Assembly (NCBI RefSeq): GCF_016862075.1
Contig: NZ_BOMG01000082.1
Span: 81,274 to 145,273, forward strand
Length of the DNA stretch: 64,000 nucleotides
Source of the DNA: Actinoplanes couchii
GTDB lineage: Bacteria; Actinomycetota; Actinomycetes; Mycobacteriales; Micromonosporaceae
Direction of reading: 5' to 3'
The translations under genes were made by a program, and so were the position numbers. The notes beneath the pieces were generated by a model. It worked only from the letters and a program-made list of their open reading frames with translations, ran no database searches and was not told the origin of the DNA. The number at the start of each line of letters is the position of its first letter. Position 1 is the first letter of the stretch. Shown here in pieces: positions 35,247 through 43,500 of the stretch.

Positions 35247-35276
35247 AAGGCGGGAACCCGTGGGGGTTCCCGCCTT
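35247..35276. terminator. Hairpin terminator
   Basis: A perfect 13-bp inverted repeat with a 4-base loop (35247-35259 and 35264-35276) sits between the convergent beta-propeller and MFS genes; a weak T-rich tail follows on the plus strand. Confidence 0.8.
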
Positions 35277-35282
35277 CTCGTG

Positions 35283-36518
35283 TCAGGCAGCCTGTTCGGC
35301 CGGACGCCCCAGCAGGAACGGCCAGCTCAGGGCGCGTCCCTTCAGCCGCAGCAGAGCAACCCCACCGGCCACTGCGGCGACCGTGGTCACCGCCCCCGCC
35401 GTGAAGAGGGCTTCCCGAGCGCCGAGGGTGTCACAGAGCCAGCCGATGGCCGGCGCGCCGACGATGCCGGACAGCGACGACACGATGCCGACGGTGGCCA
35501 GCACCCGTCCGCGCATCTCCTCACGAGTGTCCAGCTGAATCCGCGTCGACACGACGGTGTCGAAGATGACCGCGCCGGCCGCGATCGGCAGGATCAGGGC
35601 GGCGAATCCCAGGACGTTCGGGGCGAGAGACGAGAGAAGCTGCAGCACGCTGATCACGAACCCGGTACCCAGCAGAACCCGCAGCGTCGAACGCCCGGTA
35701 CCCGCCAGCAGCAGCCCACCCGCCACCGCACCCACCGCGAAAACCGTCGACAGCAACCCGTAGGACCCCGACGACCCACCTAGCGGCCCGGCCACCATCG
35801 CCGCCATCGACACCTGATAGTTGCGCCCCAACGACCCCAGCACGAACGACAGCGCCAGAACGACAAGGATCACCGGCTGCCCGAGCAGGTACCGGAACCC
35901 GGCCACCACACCCCCGTCCGCCCGGGAAGGTGCGGAAAGCTCGCGCATGTCCCCCGGCCGCATGGCCAGCAGTGCGACGATGACCGCCACATACGAGACC
36001 GCGTTGATCAGAAACAGCGCGGATGGCCCGGTGACCCCGATCAGCACGCCGCCCAGCGCCATCCCGCCGATCCGCCCAGCCGAGCTGAGAACCGACCCCA
36101 GAGCAAGCGCCGACCCCAGGGCCGAAGGCGGCACCAGAGCCGACCCGAACCGCCCGAGAACAGGCCCTTCGAACGAGCTGATCACCCCGGAGAACAACGC
36201 GACCGCATAGATCAGCCAGTTACCCGGCAAAACCCCACCCGGCAGCAGAAGAGCCAGGGCAAGCAGAGCACGAAGCGCCTGAAACCCGATCAGAAACGGA
36301 CGCGCAGGAAGCCGATCAGCAAGGGCCCCACCCCAGCTCCCGAGCAGCAGCACAGGCAGCGCCTGCAACATGACCACCGCGCCCATGGCGGTGGCCGACC
36401 CGGTGGCGGACAGGATCAGCCAGTTCAACGCCAGTACCTGCATCCAGGTGCCACCAACCGAAACCAGATCAGCGGCAGCCCAAATCCGGTAGTTACGCTC
36501 CCGAAGCGGCGCGAACAT
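35283..36518 (-). CDS. MFS efflux-type transporter
   Basis: A 411-residue membrane protein with about twelve hydrophobic helices. It starts MFAPLRERNYRIWAAADLVSVGGTWMQVLA and has the loop motif GGALADRLPARPFL, typical of the enterobactin-exporter/MFS_3 subfamily. Substrate unknown. ATG 36518 fits the family N-terminus; the same frame stays open upstream but is not protein-like. The 301 bases to the next feature (36519-36819) show no convincing gene. This is the last ordinary gene before the defence island. Confidence 0.88.
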   Translation of the reverse strand: MFAPLRERNYRIWAAADLVSVGGTWMQVLALNWLILSATGSATAMGAVVMLQALPVLLLGSWGGALADRLPARPFLIGFQALRALLALALLLPGGVLPGNWLIYAVALFSGVISSFEGPVLGRFGSALVPPSALGSALALGSVLSSAGRIGGMALGGVLIGVTGPSALFLINAVSYVAVIVALLAMRPGDMRELSAPSRADGGVVAGFRYLLGQPVILVVLALSFVLGSLGRNYQVSMAAMVAGPLGGSSGSYGLLSTVFAVGAVAGGLLLAGTGRSTLRVLLGTGFVISVLQLLSSLAPNVLGFAALILPIAAGAVIFDTVVSTRIQLDTREEMRGRVLATVGIVSSLSGIVGAPAIGWLCDTLGAREALFTAGAVTTVAAVAGGVALLRLKGRALSWPFLLGRPAEQAA

Positions 36519-36819
36519 AGACCCCAAAACGGCGAAACCCCCAAGGAGAAATCGGCACCGCCCACCGGCGCCGCCCTCCCTTTCGACCCCGCCTCCCACC
36601 CGCTTCGCCAGAACTTCAAGGAACAACCCAACAGCAACCCTTGAACCGATACGCCAACACCTCTCACAACCGCACCACCCACAACCGTGGCCCCAATGCG
36701 CGGCAGGAGGTGGCCGGGCCACCCCGCGCCCATCGGGCCCGAGGCGACGGCGAGGGACGATGGGGTTGGTGCGATCGAGCGCGTGGCCTCCAGACGATCC
36801 GCCGTGGCAGGCTGATCGG

Positions 36820-37739
36820 ATGCCCGCACCGTTCATGCCCTGCTGTGTGGATTTCGGCCCAACGGCAATCTGAACACTTCCGACAACAGCGACGAACTCT
36901 CCAAGGAACTGGGCACGCGTTGTTTCGGATCGCGGGGATCCCGGAAGGGCAGGTGGGGCGACAAGATCCCGGTGTGGCACTCGAGCAACAGGTGCAGCAG
37001 CACCGGGCCGGACTTCGTCGAGACCTTCAGTTCACCCGGAGCGCGTCGGCGACGTCGTTCGAACAGTACGAACATCTGGACGCCTTTCCTCGATTCAAAC
37101 GAGGTCATCAAGGAGCAGCGAGAACGCTTGCACCACCTTTCGAAGCCGGTCGCTCAATGGGCTCTCCGGCCGAGAGGGCGACCCTCCTGGGCCTGATGGA
37201 GGAAGCTGCGAAGGCCTTTCAGGCGCAGGACGACCTCGCCTTCGAGCTGATGGAGCACATGCCTTAGGAGGCTCTGCTCAAAGTCGACGTGACGATCGCC
37301 GAGCCTCAGGCTGGACGTCTTCCTCGACTGCACGTCGCTCTCTCGTCGAAGTGGTCTCTACGTACCGACCGAGCGCAGGATTGCGTTTCGCAAGGCGCGA
37401 AGCTGGTGGCGCAACGCGGGGGCCGGATGCCTCACTTCGGGTTGATCACCATGGAGACACGCCCGTCGATGCTGAAGATCCTCGGTGATGGGTCGGGCGC
37501 CGTCGATTGCGTCTATCACTTGAATCTTCCGGCGCTCGAAGGCGATGTCGGCGCTCTCGGTGCGTGGCAGTCGGCGGCCGGAGACGTGGTCGCCGATGCA
37601 GACGTTTCGACGGCTGGTGCGGCAGAGACGGCTACGAGACTACGACGACCTGGTTTCCGAGGTGAAAGGCCTGCCCGCGCCGGGTCTCATGAGGCTGGCG
37701 GGTCATCCGATCGAGGGCTCGCGTGACGCAGAGTGGTGA
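36820..37739 (+). pseudogene. Decayed NgoMIV-family type II restriction endonuclease
   Basis: Pieces of one protein occur in order but in different frames. ATG 36820 opens one frame; 36834 to about 36920 continues in a second (PNGNLNTSDNSDELSKELGTR); about 36920-37095 in a third (GIPEGQVGRQDPGVALEQQ, FEQYEHLDAFP); a short second-frame piece follows. The third frame then runs on through an in-frame TAG at 37265-37267 to about 37545, and second-frame coding (FRRLVRQRRLRDYDDL) ends at 37739. The 37277-37545 part carries the family hallmark ALSSKWSLRTDRAQD, then GRMPHFGLITMETRPSML and GSGAVDCVYHL, as in NgoMIV (target GCCGGC). With a stop and several frameshifts it cannot give an active enzyme. 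Confidence 0.8.
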
Positions 37740-38142
37740 CGGTCTCCGCGACCTTGTCGGCCGCTTCTTCGATGGCTTCGTGCTCCCAGATCCGAAGAAC
37801 GGTCCATCCGGCATCAGCGAGTCGAAGGTTGGTATTGGTGTCCCGCTGGCGGTTCGTGGCCACCTTCTCCGCCCAGAACGCCGCATTCGTCTTCGAGATG
37901 GTGTGATGTCGAGGGCAGCCGTGCCAGAAACAGCCGTCGAGGAAGACGGCCAGTCGGAGGCGGGGAAACAGCAGGTCTGCGGTGCGGCGGACCGCTTTGA
38001 TCGGTCGCCGGTTCACGAAGTAGCGGAGGCCTCGGGCGTGAACGGCCCGCCGCAGCGCCAGTTCCGGTTTGGTGTCGCGTCCGGTGTTCGCCTGCATCGA
38101 TTTCCGGACACCCGCGGACGACGCCCAAGATTTGTCGGACAT
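37687..38142 (-). CDS. vsr: Very short patch repair endonuclease (Vsr)
   Basis: A 151-residue mismatch endonuclease that nicks beside T:G pairs formed when 5-methylcytosine deaminates. It shows the Vsr pattern: RSMQ-like VRKSMQANTGRDTKPELALRR, ADLLFPRLRLAVFLDGCFWHGC with the catalytic Asp and His, and WAEKVATNRQRD. ATG 38142 gives normal family length; ATG 38151 is also possible. Its 3' end overlaps the decayed endonuclease by about 50 bases on the opposite strand. It is the last gene of the leftward run C5 methyltransferase - RHH - vsr and probably guards sites of one or both nearby C5 methylases. Confidence 0.92.
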   Translation of the reverse strand: MSDKSWASSAGVRKSMQANTGRDTKPELALRRAVHARGLRYFVNRRPIKAVRRTADLLFPRLRLAVFLDGCFWHGCPRHHTISKTNAAFWAEKVATNRQRDTNTNLRLADAGWTVLRIWEHEAIEEAADKVAETVTTLRHASPRSDDPPAS

Positions 38143-38195
38143 GCACCTCATCTCACCCGGCCGGCGGTCTTGCTGTGGGACCAGGGGAGCCCTGT

Positions 38196-38378
38196 TCAAT
38201 CGTCGCCGGCCTCCGCGGAATCCGTCGCCGGCGGGTTACGCCTGACATACCGTTCCAGGCATTGACGGATCACCTCGGACAGATTGTCGCCTCGCCGCTC
38301 CGCCGTAGCTTTCGCCGCGTCCCAGACCCGGTCGGAGACACGAACGGTACGCCGGGGAGTCCTGGGCGCGTTCGGCAC
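38196..38378 (-). CDS. Ribbon-helix-helix (Arc/CopG-type) regulator
   Basis: A 60-residue protein with the RHH DNA-binding fold: beta strand RTVRVSDRVW, helix AAKATAERRG, turn DNLSEV and helix VIRQCLERYVRR. GTG 38378 is 19 bases after the methyltransferase stop. Palindromes TGTCATGACA occur at 38396-38405 and twice in front of the methyltransferase (39143-39178), making this protein the natural candidate to bind them and autoregulate the operon (inference). Confidence 0.8.
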   Translation of the reverse strand: MPNAPRTPRRTVRVSDRVWDAAKATAERRGDNLSEVIRQCLERYVRRNPPATDSAEAGDD

Positions 38379-38395
38379 GAGGCCAGTATCGCAGG

Positions 38396-38405
38396 TGTCA
38401 TGACA
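38396..38405. promoter_or_regulatory. TGTCATGACA palindrome, candidate RHH operator
   Basis: A 10-bp perfect palindrome overlaps the methyltransferase stop and lies 18 bases upstream of the RHH start. Its core matches the two copies at 39143-39154 and 39167-39178. Confidence 0.5.
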
Positions 38406-39120
38406 TGCTGAGGCTTTCGGCGAGGCTTCTCGACAGGTGCTCGCCGATCCATTCGGTGTAAGCCGGTGGAATGGCCTCGGTCAGCTCCTCACGCTCCGAG
38501 GTCCAGTCGATGCCGAGCGCGTGCTGCATTTCGATGATGCTGGCCTTGCCTCCGCCGTTCCCGTATGCGGCCACGTAGGGACCGTCCCGGTAGACGCCGT
38601 GTCGCATCCCCCGGACGTAACCGCGGTGCTTCGAATGCTTCGGTTGTTCGACCGTGAAGCCATGGATCTCGAAGTCACGGTGGCGCTGGACCCAGGGCGG
38701 TTCCCCGATCGGGAACATGTCCATGCACAGCCGGAGGTCGGTGCGGATCAGGCCGCCGTGTCCGGTGGGCTGCTCGATGACGTAGGGGAGGCCGGTGGCG
38801 TCGAGGAGCTCGCGGGTCGCGGGAACCAGCTGCTCGTGCTGACGACCCCAACCCTTCGCCTTGTTCGTGCCGTTGGTGATGGTGCAGCCCGCCTGGCAGG
38901 GCGGCGAAGCGTGGACCAGGTCGAACCGGCCGTAGTGCTCCAGCTCGCCGTCGTTCTTCACCAGCTCTTCGAGCACGGCCAGCGCGTCCCGCTGTGCGAA
39001 CTCGTCACCGCAGTAGTTCGGCCGGTTCTCGATGTCGATCCCGACCACCTCGAACCCGGCTCTCTGGTAGCCGCGTGCGGCTCCACCGGCACAGCAGTAC
39101 AGGTCAAGAACTTTGGGCAT
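38398..39120 (-). CDS. Phage-like DNA cytosine C5 methyltransferase
   Basis: A 240-residue short C5 methylase of the kind found in actinophages: motif I VLDLYCCAGGAARGYQRAG, motif IV ASPPCQAGCT with the catalytic Cys, and motif VI reading VIEQPTG rather than ENV. ATG 39120 has GAGGTGC upstream. It is first gene of the operon with the RHH protein and vsr, behind paired palindromes. The recognition site is unknown. It may be a domesticated phage protection gene or a solitary regulator methylase. Confidence 0.85.
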   Translation of the reverse strand: MPKVLDLYCCAGGAARGYQRAGFEVVGIDIENRPNYCGDEFAQRDALAVLEELVKNDGELEHYGRFDLVHASPPCQAGCTITNGTNKAKGWGRQHEQLVPATRELLDATGLPYVIEQPTGHGGLIRTDLRLCMDMFPIGEPPWVQRHRDFEIHGFTVEQPKHSKHRGYVRGMRHGVYRDGPYVAAYGNGGGKASIIEMQHALGIDWTSEREELTEAIPPAYTEWIGEHLSRSLAESLSMS

Positions 39121-39142
39121 CGTTGCACCTCAAAGTGGGCTG

Positions 39143-39178
39143 GTGTCATGACACCAAGGTCAGCGTGTGTCATGACAC
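39143..39178. promoter_or_regulatory. Paired 12-bp palindromes, candidate operators
   Basis: Two identical perfect palindromes GTGTCATGACAC (39143-39154 and 39167-39178), 24 bp apart start to start, lie 23 and 47 bases upstream of the leftward methyltransferase start. This arrangement suits cooperative RHH dimers. The rest of the 267-base gap up to the rightward C5 methyltransferase holds no gene. Confidence 0.7.
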
Positions 39179-39387
39179 GATAGAACATTTGTCCAGTGAT
39201 CTAAAGTCCGCTCTCACGTTCGAGGTAAGGACCCCGGTTCGTTCGACGCGCTGCCGGCACTACCTTCGTGACGAAGTCGTCGTGAGGGTCGGTCGAGACG
39301 AGTTGAGGTGCAGATCTCCGTCCCCGATCTGCTGAGGAGCGCTCGGCGTCACCCGTCTTGTGATGATCGGCGGCTAGCATTCCGTGG

Positions 39388-40482
39388 GTGAGTGACCGCC
39401 TGAGCATGATCGACTTGTTCGCGGGATGCGGCGGTATGACCGTCGGGTTCAAGCGCGAAGGCTTCGATCCCGTCATGTCCGTCGAATGGGACCGCGCGGC
39501 CGCTGCCACTTACGCTGCGAACTTCGGTGAGGGTCATACCCACTGGGGTGACATCGAGAAGGTTCCCGACAGTGAGATCCCCCCTGCCCAGGTGATCATC
39601 GGAGGGCCGCCCTGCCAGGGCTTCTCCAACCTCGGCAGCAAGGATGTGGACGACCCGCGTAACACGTTGTGGAAGCAGTACTTACGCTTCGTCGTCAAGG
39701 CGCGCCCCGAGGTCTTCGTCATCGAGAACGTCGAGCGGTTCTCCCGAGCCAGCGAGTTCCAGCTCCTGCTGGCCGAGGCCGATCACGGCATGATCAAGGA
39801 CTACAAGCTCACACCCGGTGTACTCCTGGCTGCAGACTATGGCGTGGCGCAACGCCGGCCTCGTACGATCGTCATCGGATCCCGCATCGGTGAGATCCCG
39901 CTGCCGAAGCCGACCCACGCCAAGGTCCCGACCGGCGAGCTGAAGCCGTGGGAGACGGTGCGCAGCCGAATCGCGGGAATCGACCCGCACCCGACGACGA
40001 CCGAGCTCCCCGACTCGACGACCGAATACTTCGGCGAGCGGATCCGGGGCGAGTTCAAGGGCACCGACATCCACTTCGGCCGCCAGCCGACCGCGATGTC
40101 CCTGGAACGCTACGACCACATCCCGCCGGGCGGCGGCCGCTTCAACCTCCCGGACCACCTGCTGTCCCGGTGCTGGCGCGAGAAGAAGACCGGTACGACC
40201 GACGTCATGGGCCGGATGCGTTGGGACGCCCCGTCCCTGACGATCCGAACGGAGTTCTTCAAACCGGAGAAAGGCCAGTACCTGCACCCCCAGTGGGAAG
40301 AGGATCCGGAGCGCAGAGTCAACCGGGTCATCACCCATTACGAGGCGTCACTCCTGCAGGACTTCCCCAAGGAGTACCTGTGGTGCGGTTCCAAAACGGA
40401 GATCGCCAAACAGATCGGCAACGCGGTCCCGTCCGGTCTCGCCGCCGCCATCGCCAGGCACCTCAAGGGCTACCTGAACTGA
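39388..40482 (+). CDS. DNA cytosine C5 methyltransferase (predicted GCCGGC-type)
   Basis: A 364-residue full-length C5 methylase: motif I MIDLFAGCGGMTVGF, motif IV GGPPCQGFSNLG with the catalytic Cys near 76, motif VI VIENVERF, motif VIII-like RRPRTIVIG, a target-recognition region about 180-290, and motifs IX-X at the end (EIAKQIGNAVPSGLA). GTG 39388 is chosen; an ATG six codons on is possible. It sits between the decayed NgoMIV-type enzyme and a GHKL-helicase gene 82 bases downstream. Both nearby endonuclease families recognise GCCGGC, so that target is predicted, not proven. Confidence 0.9.
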   Translation: MSDRLSMIDLFAGCGGMTVGFKREGFDPVMSVEWDRAAAATYAANFGEGHTHWGDIEKVPDSEIPPAQVIIGGPPCQGFSNLGSKDVDDPRNTLWKQYLRFVVKARPEVFVIENVERFSRASEFQLLLAEADHGMIKDYKLTPGVLLAADYGVAQRRPRTIVIGSRIGEIPLPKPTHAKVPTGELKPWETVRSRIAGIDPHPTTTELPDSTTEYFGERIRGEFKGTDIHFGRQPTAMSLERYDHIPPGGGRFNLPDHLLSRCWREKKTGTTDVMGRMRWDAPSLTIRTEFFKPEKGQYLHPQWEEDPERRVNRVITHYEASLLQDFPKEYLWCGSKTEIAKQIGNAVPSGLAAAIARHLKGYLN

Positions 40483-40492
40483 GTTCCGGTCG

Positions 40493-40515
40493 GAGCCTGC
40501 GCTGCAGCCAGGCTC
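40493..40515 (+). terminator. Weak hairpin after the methyltransferase
   Basis: A 7-bp inverted repeat with a 9-base loop (40493-40499 and 40509-40515) lies in the 82-base gap before the GHKL-helicase gene. It may cause partial termination; read-through into the helicase is plausible. Confidence 0.35.
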
Positions 40516-40564
40516 GACACAGTCCGGGAACATCGATCGGGGCAGGCGTGGCGATAATGGTTCC

Positions 40565-43500
40565 GTGACAGGCTTCACCTCATGGGATGAACCGGATGCG
40601 GGTCTCAGGGCCTGGATCGAGGCGCAACGGGCCAGGATGCTGGCGGCATATGTAGCCGACCCGGCGCTGGTACGAGAGCATGCCGCGCAGGAGGACAGTT
40701 TCCGGACCGGCGGCTATTCGCAGCGGCAGGTACTCGAACTCGTGCAGAACGCAGCCGACGCCCTACGGCGTTCGCATCATCGTGGCCGCGTGGAGGTCGC
40801 CATCGTCGGCGACATGCTGTACTGCGCGAACGAGGGGGCTCCATTCACCCGGGAAGGGCTCGAGGCGGTCACCCACGCCTATCTCAGCGACAAACGCGGG
40901 GATGACATCGGCCGGTTCGGCCTCGGGTTCAAATCGATTCTGGGCGTCACCGACGCACCTTTGGTGCTAAGTCGTTCGGTGTCCTTCTCGTTCAGTGCCC
41001 AGAGCAGTCGACAGGTTCTTGCAGAGATCGCTCCTACGGCGCGGAGATATCCCGTGCTGCGGTTACCCGCGCTCGTCGACGCGACTGCCGAGATGGATGC
41101 CGATCCGGTTCTGGCCGAATTCGGCTCGTGGGCTCAGACCATCGTGCGGTTGCCGTTGGTCGGTGATGTCGACCGCCTGATCGAGGGCATGCGCTCCTTC
41201 CCGCGCGAGTTCATGCTGTTCGCACCCTTCGTGTCGAAGCTGGCGATCAGGCTCGCGGATGACGGAGCCTTCGAGTTCGGCTGCGAGCAACTCGACGATC
41301 ATCGTTATCGGTTGACGGGAGTCGATGGAATTCCCTCGGATTGGATGGTGTGGCATCGCGGGTATCGTCCGTCAGAGGAGGCCTTGGCTGAGGTCAGCGA
41401 AACGACCCGTCGTCCCGAGGTGACGTTGTCGTACGCTGCTCCGCTTGACGACACGCAACAGTTGGGTCGCTTCTGGGCCTATTTCCCACTGCTCGACACC
41501 ACATCGGCTCGGGGCGTCTTCAACGCTCCTTGGCAGGTGACCGACGACCGCACCAACCTGCTGCCCGGACGCTTCAACGACGAGTTGCTCGAGGTGGCGG
41601 CCGATCTGCTGGTGAGTTCGCTGCCATACCTGAATTCGGCCGAGGACCCGGCTCGGCACTTCGACTACATGCCTGCCCGTGGTCGTGAGACGGACAACTT
41701 CGGTGACCACCGCCTGACCGAGTTGGTCCCCGTGGCTGCCGCCGCGACGGCATGTGTGCCCGATGCCGCGGGAGTGCTGCGGTCACCTGCCTACCTGACC
41801 TATCCGAACACCGACCTCCATCTGGAGTACGCGGGAGTGAAGGCCTGGTCCGATGCGCCGGGTCGGCCGCACCGAAGCCCACACCCCACCTGCTATCGGA
41901 CGCCGACCCGTCGAGCCCGAATGCGGCGTCTGGTCCGAGGTGACCTGTCGCAGCCGGCATCCAACGAAATAGATGCATCGCAGTGGCTCGAACACCTGGT
42001 CAGCGACGCGAGCGACGAACAGTGTCGGGCTGCGCTACGGGTCCTGTTCACAGTCGGCGATGACGCACTGCGGCGCGAGCTACGCCGAGCCGCAGTCATT
42101 CCCGACAGCGCTGGCACACTGGCGCGCCTGGACGCGGTCCGCGACATCTTCCTTCACGGCGACCGATTGAGTGCCTCTGTAGGGATTCGGCTGGTCCGGC
42201 ACTCGTTCGTAGCACTGCCGGAGGTGGAGGACCAGCTACGGACGCTCGGCTTCACCGACGTCGATCCGAGACTGGAGCTCCGCCGACTATCCGAGATGGC
42301 CACGGGCCGTTGGAGCGCACCGGACTGGCACGGGTTCTGGGACCTGGTGGGAAGGATCAACAACCACGACGCACGGGAGATTCTCACCGAGCACGTCGCC
42401 CGGGGAGCCGCATTGAAGGTCCTATGCCGCGATGGGAGCTGGCAGCACGTCAGCTATACGGTCGTGCCGGGCCTTGTCGACCCGATCGACGAGTCGGTGG
42501 CGATCGACTCGGAATTCCATCGTGACCACCTGAACCTGCTACGTGCGATCGGCGTGACGATGCTGCCGGTCGTCTCGGCCGTAGTAGCCCAGGATCCCAC
42601 CCAACTGGAGTATCGACGACTACAGCGGGTGCGGTTCGTCGAGGATCTAGGCGTTCCACACCGAGACAGGGGCGAGATCGACTTCGTGGAACGTGAAGGT
42701 CTCGGACCGCTTCACGTCCTGCGCAGGTTTGCCGACTCGGGCGACGAGCAGGCTCGGATGACATGGACCAGAGAGCTTCTAGGGTCTGAGGTTCCAGAGG
42801 TATGGACCCTGAATCACCCGAATCCCAAGAGGTTCCCCGCCTATCGAGTGACAGCCCCTCACCTATGGGCGTCGCAGACCTATGGACTGCTCGACACCGC
42901 TTGGGGTCCGCGCCAGCCTCACCGTTCTCTGAATCCCGGCATGAGCCGTATGGCACCGCTCATGCCGGTGGCGGTGTGGGCTGTCGCTGCGAAGCTGGAG
43001 ACCATCGCGGATCTGAAGGCCGTCCCCGCCGACATGTGGCGGGAGTTCCTGGATCGCATCCCGACCGGTGGCGATCCCCATCTGCTCGGCGATCTGATCT
43101 CCGTGGCTTCCCGTGGCCTTCCGCCCGACGAGAAGCCGACAGCCGTGCCGGCGGTTCGTGGCATCGGCTACGACAGCGTGGCGCCCACCGAGTTGCTGAT
43201 CGCCGTCACTGAGCAGGAGATCCGGACCCTGGTCGAGCTGAACCTGCCCTTCGTCGCGGTCGAGGACGAGGGGAGCGTCGAGAGCCTTCATACCGTCTGG
43301 GGCTGCCGGGCGGCATCAGGGTTCCTCCGTGTCGAGATCGTGCCGGAGGAACCCGGTGAGGCCGTCGCCCTACTCGACCGGTTCCGGCGACTGCGGGACT
43401 ACGCCCGTGGTGCCCTCGACGACTTCGTACTGATCGCTTGCTCCTCGGTCAGCCGTGTCGTGACCCTGTCCGAGGGGATGGAGTCGCATCCTGAGAGATT

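Noticed and set aside
36519..36819. Possible small gene between the MFS transporter and the endonuclease remnant
   Set aside because: Frames are open but Pro/Arg/His-rich without start signals; nothing supports translation.
36833..37111. A 92-codon minus-strand frame over the endonuclease remnant
   Set aside because: It is antisense to recognisable NgoMIV-family fragments, which explain the coding signal better.
38143..38199. A longer N-terminus for Vsr starting at a TTG overlapping the RHH stop
   Set aside because: TTG is a rare start and the added residues are not part of the Vsr family; ATG 38142 gives normal length.
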